From Acholeplasmataceae bacterium (GTDB lineage: Bacteria > Bacillota_I > Bacilli_A > Acholeplasmatales > Acholeplasmataceae), in assembly GCA_030603805.1 (NCBI GenBank), contig JAUVXD010000007.1:1-64000 (forward strand): 64,000 nucleotides of DNA, written 5' to 3'. The position numbers were made by a program, and so were the translations under genes. The notes beneath the pieces are model-generated. The model was given only the letters and a program-made list of their open reading frames with translations. It did no database searches and had not been told where the DNA came from. Every line of letters starts with the position of its first letter. Position 1 is the first letter of the stretch. This document shows, piece by piece, positions 61,248 through 64,000 of the stretch.

Positions 61248-62192
61248 ATGACAGATATTAAATCGTCTGTAATCAAGTATGTACAGACAAATAAAAACAC
61301 AGTAATTTATGCTTCTATGCTCTTAGGTTTACTCATAGTCGGAGCAATTATCTTTTCTCCTTATGTCCTGCTTTTGGCACTGGTTGCTTTATTAGTAGCA
61401 CTTCCTTTGGATTTAGCATTTTCTAAATGGAGAAAAAAGCCTTTTGATCCTGGGTTTATGGTAACACCGCTCTTGCTCACTTTACTGATGCCTCCAGCAA
61501 TCCCACTTTGGGTTGTCGGTATTGGTGCATTCTTTGCGGTTCTCTTTGGTAAGAACATTTTTGGTGGATCTGGAAAATATGTTTTTACACCCGCTTTAGT
61601 TGGTGCAGTCTTTGTCTTAATCTCGTTTCCTTCTCATATGGCAACACACTGGGTAAATCCTGTGACAGATATTATTGGAGGGGCAACACCACTCATCAAT
61701 CTTAACAATAATTTAAATCCTTATCCTTATACCATCACACAGTTACTTTTAGGTAATGTACCTGGATCTTTGGGTGAAACATTCAGATTAGGGATTATCG
61801 TTTTAGGTTTATTACTGATTGCACTTAAGATTGCTGACTGGAGAATCCCACTCGCTTATCTTGGTTTCTTCTTTATCATTACGGCAATTTTCTATTACGT
61901 ATTTCCAGATTACGTGAATGCACGCAATATTCCTTATGGTAAAGATCCATTGACTTCCCTTTTTGTCGGTGGACTACTTTTCGGTGCATTTTTCATTGCA
62001 GTTGATCCTGTGATTGCACCGCTCACTTCAAAAGGAAAAATTATTTATGGTTTTGGTCTTGCACTTATTACCTTTATTATTAGAAATTATGGAACATTCC
62101 ATGAAGGCGTCACATTCAGTCTTTTAATTATGGCTGCGGTATCACCTTTAATTGATCATGCAACCCAAAAGAAAGTAGAGGAGGTTAAATGA
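61248..62192 (+). CDS. nqrB: Na+-NQR/Rnf-type subunit B (NqrB/RnfD)
   Basis: A 314-residue membrane protein with about nine helices. FTPALVGAVFV, KYVFTPA and NYGTFHEGVTFSLLIMAAVSPLID match NqrB/RnfD. The covalent FMN site is DIIGGAT (Thr147); it deviates from the ApbE consensus DgxS/TgAT because a glycine stands at the S/T position. It is about 100 residues shorter than usual NqrB. First gene after the promoter, with no nqrA or rnfC before it. AAAGGTGA serves as ribosome site. Its partners at the NQR side favour the Nqr name. Confidence 0.8.
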   Translation: MTDIKSSVIKYVQTNKNTVIYASMLLGLLIVGAIIFSPYVLLLALVALLVALPLDLAFSKWRKKPFDPGFMVTPLLLTLLMPPAIPLWVVGIGAFFAVLFGKNIFGGSGKYVFTPALVGAVFVLISFPSHMATHWVNPVTDIIGGATPLINLNNNLNPYPYTITQLLLGNVPGSLGETFRLGIIVLGLLLIALKIADWRIPLAYLGFFFIITAIFYYVFPDYVNARNIPYGKDPLTSLFVGGLLFGAFFIAVDPVIAPLTSKGKIIYGFGLALITFIIRNYGTFHEGVTFSLLIMAAVSPLIDHATQKKVEEVK

Positions 62193-62773
62193 TGAAAAAC
62201 CAACTCAAGATTTTTATGTTCGTGATTATTTTAGGGACACTCACATCAGCTTTACTACTCGGTATGGATTTACTCACAAGAGATAGAATTGCAGCGAATG
62301 CAGAAGCACTTCTCAAATCAAGTATTTTAGACGCCAATGCAGTCTCTTATAATTTCACCAATATCCATACCATTTTTGATGAAGAGGTTGATGTCATCGA
62401 ATCTGAAGGGTTAACCTTTTATGTCCACAAGACCACAGGCAATATTTCATATACTTTTGCCGGTGGTGGTGTATGGGGTCCGATTGAAGGTATTATCACG
62501 TTGCAATCTGATTTTGTGACGATTGTTGCGATTAGAGTACTTCAACAAGAAGAAACCCCTGGATTAGGTGGTGTTGTTGCTGAGCCTAGATATTTATCTC
62601 AGTTTGTGGGTAAACTCATGACACCAGAACTCATTATTGCAAAAAATCCAGAACCTAATGCAGATAACGAAGTGGATTCGATTACAGGAGCAACCGCAAC
62701 TTCTAATCGCTTTTCACTCATACTCAATACAAACTATACCGAACACAAAGCTGTTTGGGATCGTTTGAGTTAA
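62192..62773 (+). CDS. nqrC: Na+-NQR subunit C (NqrC/RnfG)
   Basis: A 193-residue protein with one N-terminal helix (about 8-25) and an outer-face flavin domain. WGPIEGIITL, EETPGLGGVV and DSITGATATS are the family motifs; DSITGAT fits the ApbE flavin-transferase consensus exactly, with FMN on Thr168. GAGGAGG lies 7 nt before ATG 62192, 4 nt before the alternative 62189. Start overlaps nqrB stop. Confidence 0.9.
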   Translation: MKNQLKIFMFVIILGTLTSALLLGMDLLTRDRIAANAEALLKSSILDANAVSYNFTNIHTIFDEEVDVIESEGLTFYVHKTTGNISYTFAGGGVWGPIEGIITLQSDFVTIVAIRVLQQEETPGLGGVVAEPRYLSQFVGKLMTPELIIAKNPEPNADNEVDSITGATATSNRFSLILNTNYTEHKAVWDRLS

Positions 62774-62785
62774 GGAGATAAACTT

Positions 62786-63412
62786 ATGAAACTGATACGT
62801 TTAAAATATACAAAATGGTTTAACATCTTAAAAGATGGCCTGCATAAGAATAATCCGATTGTTGTTGCTGTTTTAGGGATTTGTTCAGCATTGGCAGTCA
62901 CGAACAAAGTTGAAAATGCGATTGCGATGGGTTTAGGTGTGACCTTCGTTGTCATGGCCTCTTCTGCAACCGTCTCTTTAATAAGAAGCTTTATTCCCTC
63001 TAAAGTAAGAATGATTACCTACATGGTGATCATCTCAACCTTTGTTATCTTGGTTCAAATGTTCCTTCAAGCATTCTTTCCTAATATTGCATCCGCGTTA
63101 GGCGCGTACGTAGGACTGATTATTACCAACTGTATCGTGATGGGTAGAGCAGAAGCATTTGCAGCTAAAAATCCAGTTAGATATACACTTGTGGATGGTT
63201 TTGCAAGTGGTATGGGCTATACGTTCATTTTAATTATTGTTTCGATGGTTAGAGAAGTCTTAGCGTTTGGTACGTTTTTAAACATCCGTGTTATGCCTGA
63301 AACCTGGCCAAACTGGACAGTGATGGCGATTGCCCCAGGTGGATTCTTCGTATTAGGTCTACTCATCTGGGCGATTAGAGAAATGTCTCATTTTTATGAG
63401 ACTGCAGAATAA
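62786..63412 (+). CDS. nqrD: Na+-NQR subunit D
   Basis: A 208-residue membrane protein with six helices. NNPIVVAVLGICSALAVTNK and LIITNCIVMGRAEAFAAKNP are NqrD sequences; RnfE would read LGLCPLLAVT instead. The cysteines in LGICS and TNCIV hold the membrane [2Fe-2S] cluster together with NqrE. AAGGAGA precedes the ATG. Confidence 0.92.
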   Translation: MKLIRLKYTKWFNILKDGLHKNNPIVVAVLGICSALAVTNKVENAIAMGLGVTFVVMASSATVSLIRSFIPSKVRMITYMVIISTFVILVQMFLQAFFPNIASALGAYVGLIITNCIVMGRAEAFAAKNPVRYTLVDGFASGMGYTFILIIVSMVREVLAFGTFLNIRVMPETWPNWTVMAIAPGGFFVLGLLIWAIREMSHFYETAE

Positions 63413-63423
63413 GGAGGGCAATC

Positions 63424-64000
63424 ATGGAACTGTTAGATCTATTAGTCCAATCGATACTCAATCAAAATATAGCTTTAGTCTTTATTTTAGGGATGTGTCC
63501 TTTAATTGCGATATCAACCAATATTAAGAATGCTAAAGGTATGGGAATTGCTGTTGTCTTTGTTGTAACCATTACAGCAATGATCAATTATCCGATTTAC
63601 CGTTTGCTTGTCTCAACTGGGACAACCAATCTTGCATTACTTGTATTCATTATCACGATTGCTGCAACCGTTCAATTTTTAGAGATGTTTTTAGAAAGAT
63701 TCATTCCAAAGCTTTATAATGCTTTCGGGATTTTCCTACCTTTGATTACGGTCAACTGCGTGGTTTTAGCGGTTTCCTTATTCTTTGTGAATAGAAACTA
63801 TAATTTCCTTCAAACAACATCTTTTGCCTTTGGTTCATCAGTGGGTTGGCTTTTAGCCATTGTCTTACTTGCGGGTATTCGTGAAAAGATGAACAAAATC
63901 TCAGATGTTCCAAGAGGCTTAAAAGGTAAAGGTATTGTCTTTATCATTTTAGGGATTTTAGCACTTGCGTTTATTGGATTTACTGGATTTTCAATCGCAT
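63424..64000 (+). CDS. nqrE: Na+-NQR subunit E, cut by the window edge
   Basis: The frame runs open to the end of the window: 192 residues are visible, close to the usual 200. NQNIALVFILGMCPLIAIST and GIFLPLITVNCVVLA carry the two cluster cysteines, and FGSSVGWLLAIVLLAGIREKM the NqrE signature. GGAGGG precedes the ATG. The operon probably continues with nqrF, which lies beyond the window. Confidence 0.9.
   Translation, partial: MELLDLLVQSILNQNIALVFILGMCPLIAISTNIKNAKGMGIAVVFVVTITAMINYPIYRLLVSTGTTNLALLVFIITIAATVQFLEMFLERFIPKLYNAFGIFLPLITVNCVVLAVSLFFVNRNYNFLQTTSFAFGSSVGWLLAIVLLAGIREKMNKISDVPRGLKGKGIVFIILGILALAFIGFTGFSIA

Noticed and set aside
61248-64000. Rnf complex (rnfDGEA)
   Set aside because: The third and fourth genes carry NqrD (LGICSALAVT) and NqrE signatures, not those of RnfE and RnfA.
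1-64000. UGA read as tryptophan (genetic code 4)
   Set aside because: Several intact genes end in TGA at family length, and no family needs TGA read-through.
1-64000. CRISPR array, tRNA or rRNA genes, prophage or transposase
   Set aside because: No spaced direct repeats, cloverleaf patterns, rRNA sequence or mobile-element proteins were seen.

Overview
The window is AT-rich, densely coded DNA from a low-GC bacterium of the Bacilli/Mollicutes side. I see three lipoproteins with lipoboxes, strong AGGAGG ribosome sites, two diguanylate cyclases, two phytoene-desaturase-like flavoproteins, a type II purine nucleoside phosphorylase and no peptidoglycan genes. TGA is a normal stop (for example hisH, hisF, the DUF2804 gene), so the Mycoplasma/Spiroplasma code is excluded. 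An Acholeplasmatales- or Izemoplasmatales-type organism fits best, but this is an inference from gene style only.

Layout. 0.2-4.2 kb: UMF1-type transporter, zinc-dependent phospholipase C-like protein, GH17 glucanase, a lipoprotein. 4.2-16.2 kb: a minus-strand unit (NTF2-like protein, short-chain dehydrogenase, two phytoene-desaturase-like flavoproteins) back to back with a plus-strand run (alpha/beta hydrolase, flavodoxin, rhodanese, CPBP protease, MFS transporter, GNAT, membrane acyltransferase-like protein, PaaK-like adenylating enzyme). 16.3-25.8 kb: NhaC antiporter with a TTG start, two GGDEF proteins, a GH16 lipoprotein, a PD-(D/E)XK nuclease with an Smr-like partner, and an HTH/helical-repeat regulator surrounded by three promoters that share one upstream element. 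25.9-30.4 kb: purine nucleoside phosphorylase, a 55-residue ferredoxin, a cytochrome b5-like lipoprotein with a ferric-reductase-like membrane partner, tandem GntR regulators, an FMN reductase. 30.4-38.7 kb: a complete histidine operon hisZGDCBHAF(IE)J led by a peptide with three His codons and a three-state attenuator. 39.4-43.5 kb: RND exporter with its TetR regulator and operator. 43.5-51.8 kb: permuted NlpC/P60-like protein, copper operon (CsoR, HMA protein, CopA), then SHOCT protein, secreted protein, CueP, a CCC-motif mini-protein, a two-component pair and a methyltransferase. 51.8-61.1 kb: nuclease-Rad3 helicase fusion, DUF2804 protein, class II ribonucleotide reductase, APH(3')-like kinase, HtpG, RidA. 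61.2-64.0 kb: nqrB-C-D-E, the last cut by the window edge, with no nqrA in front.

The most novel signal is the 21.5-25.2 kb regulon. A 16-bp element (consensus AGGACANATNTGCNCT) sits exactly 22 nt before a TATAAT box in three places: before an 85-codon-class gene, before an unlisted 49-residue ORF divergent from the regulator gene, and before an apparent 95-nt non-coding RNA. I saw it nowhere else in the window. The second strong signal is the histidine attenuator, in which three mutually exclusive pairings can be read directly.

The genes suggest a fermentative or redox-flexible cell: ferredoxin and Na+-NQR-type membrane subunits for sodium-coupled electron transfer, an outward-facing haem module, export of copper and drugs, beta-1,3-glucan use, and unusual prototrophy for histidine. 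No tRNA, rRNA, CRISPR array, intact mobile element or replication origin was seen.
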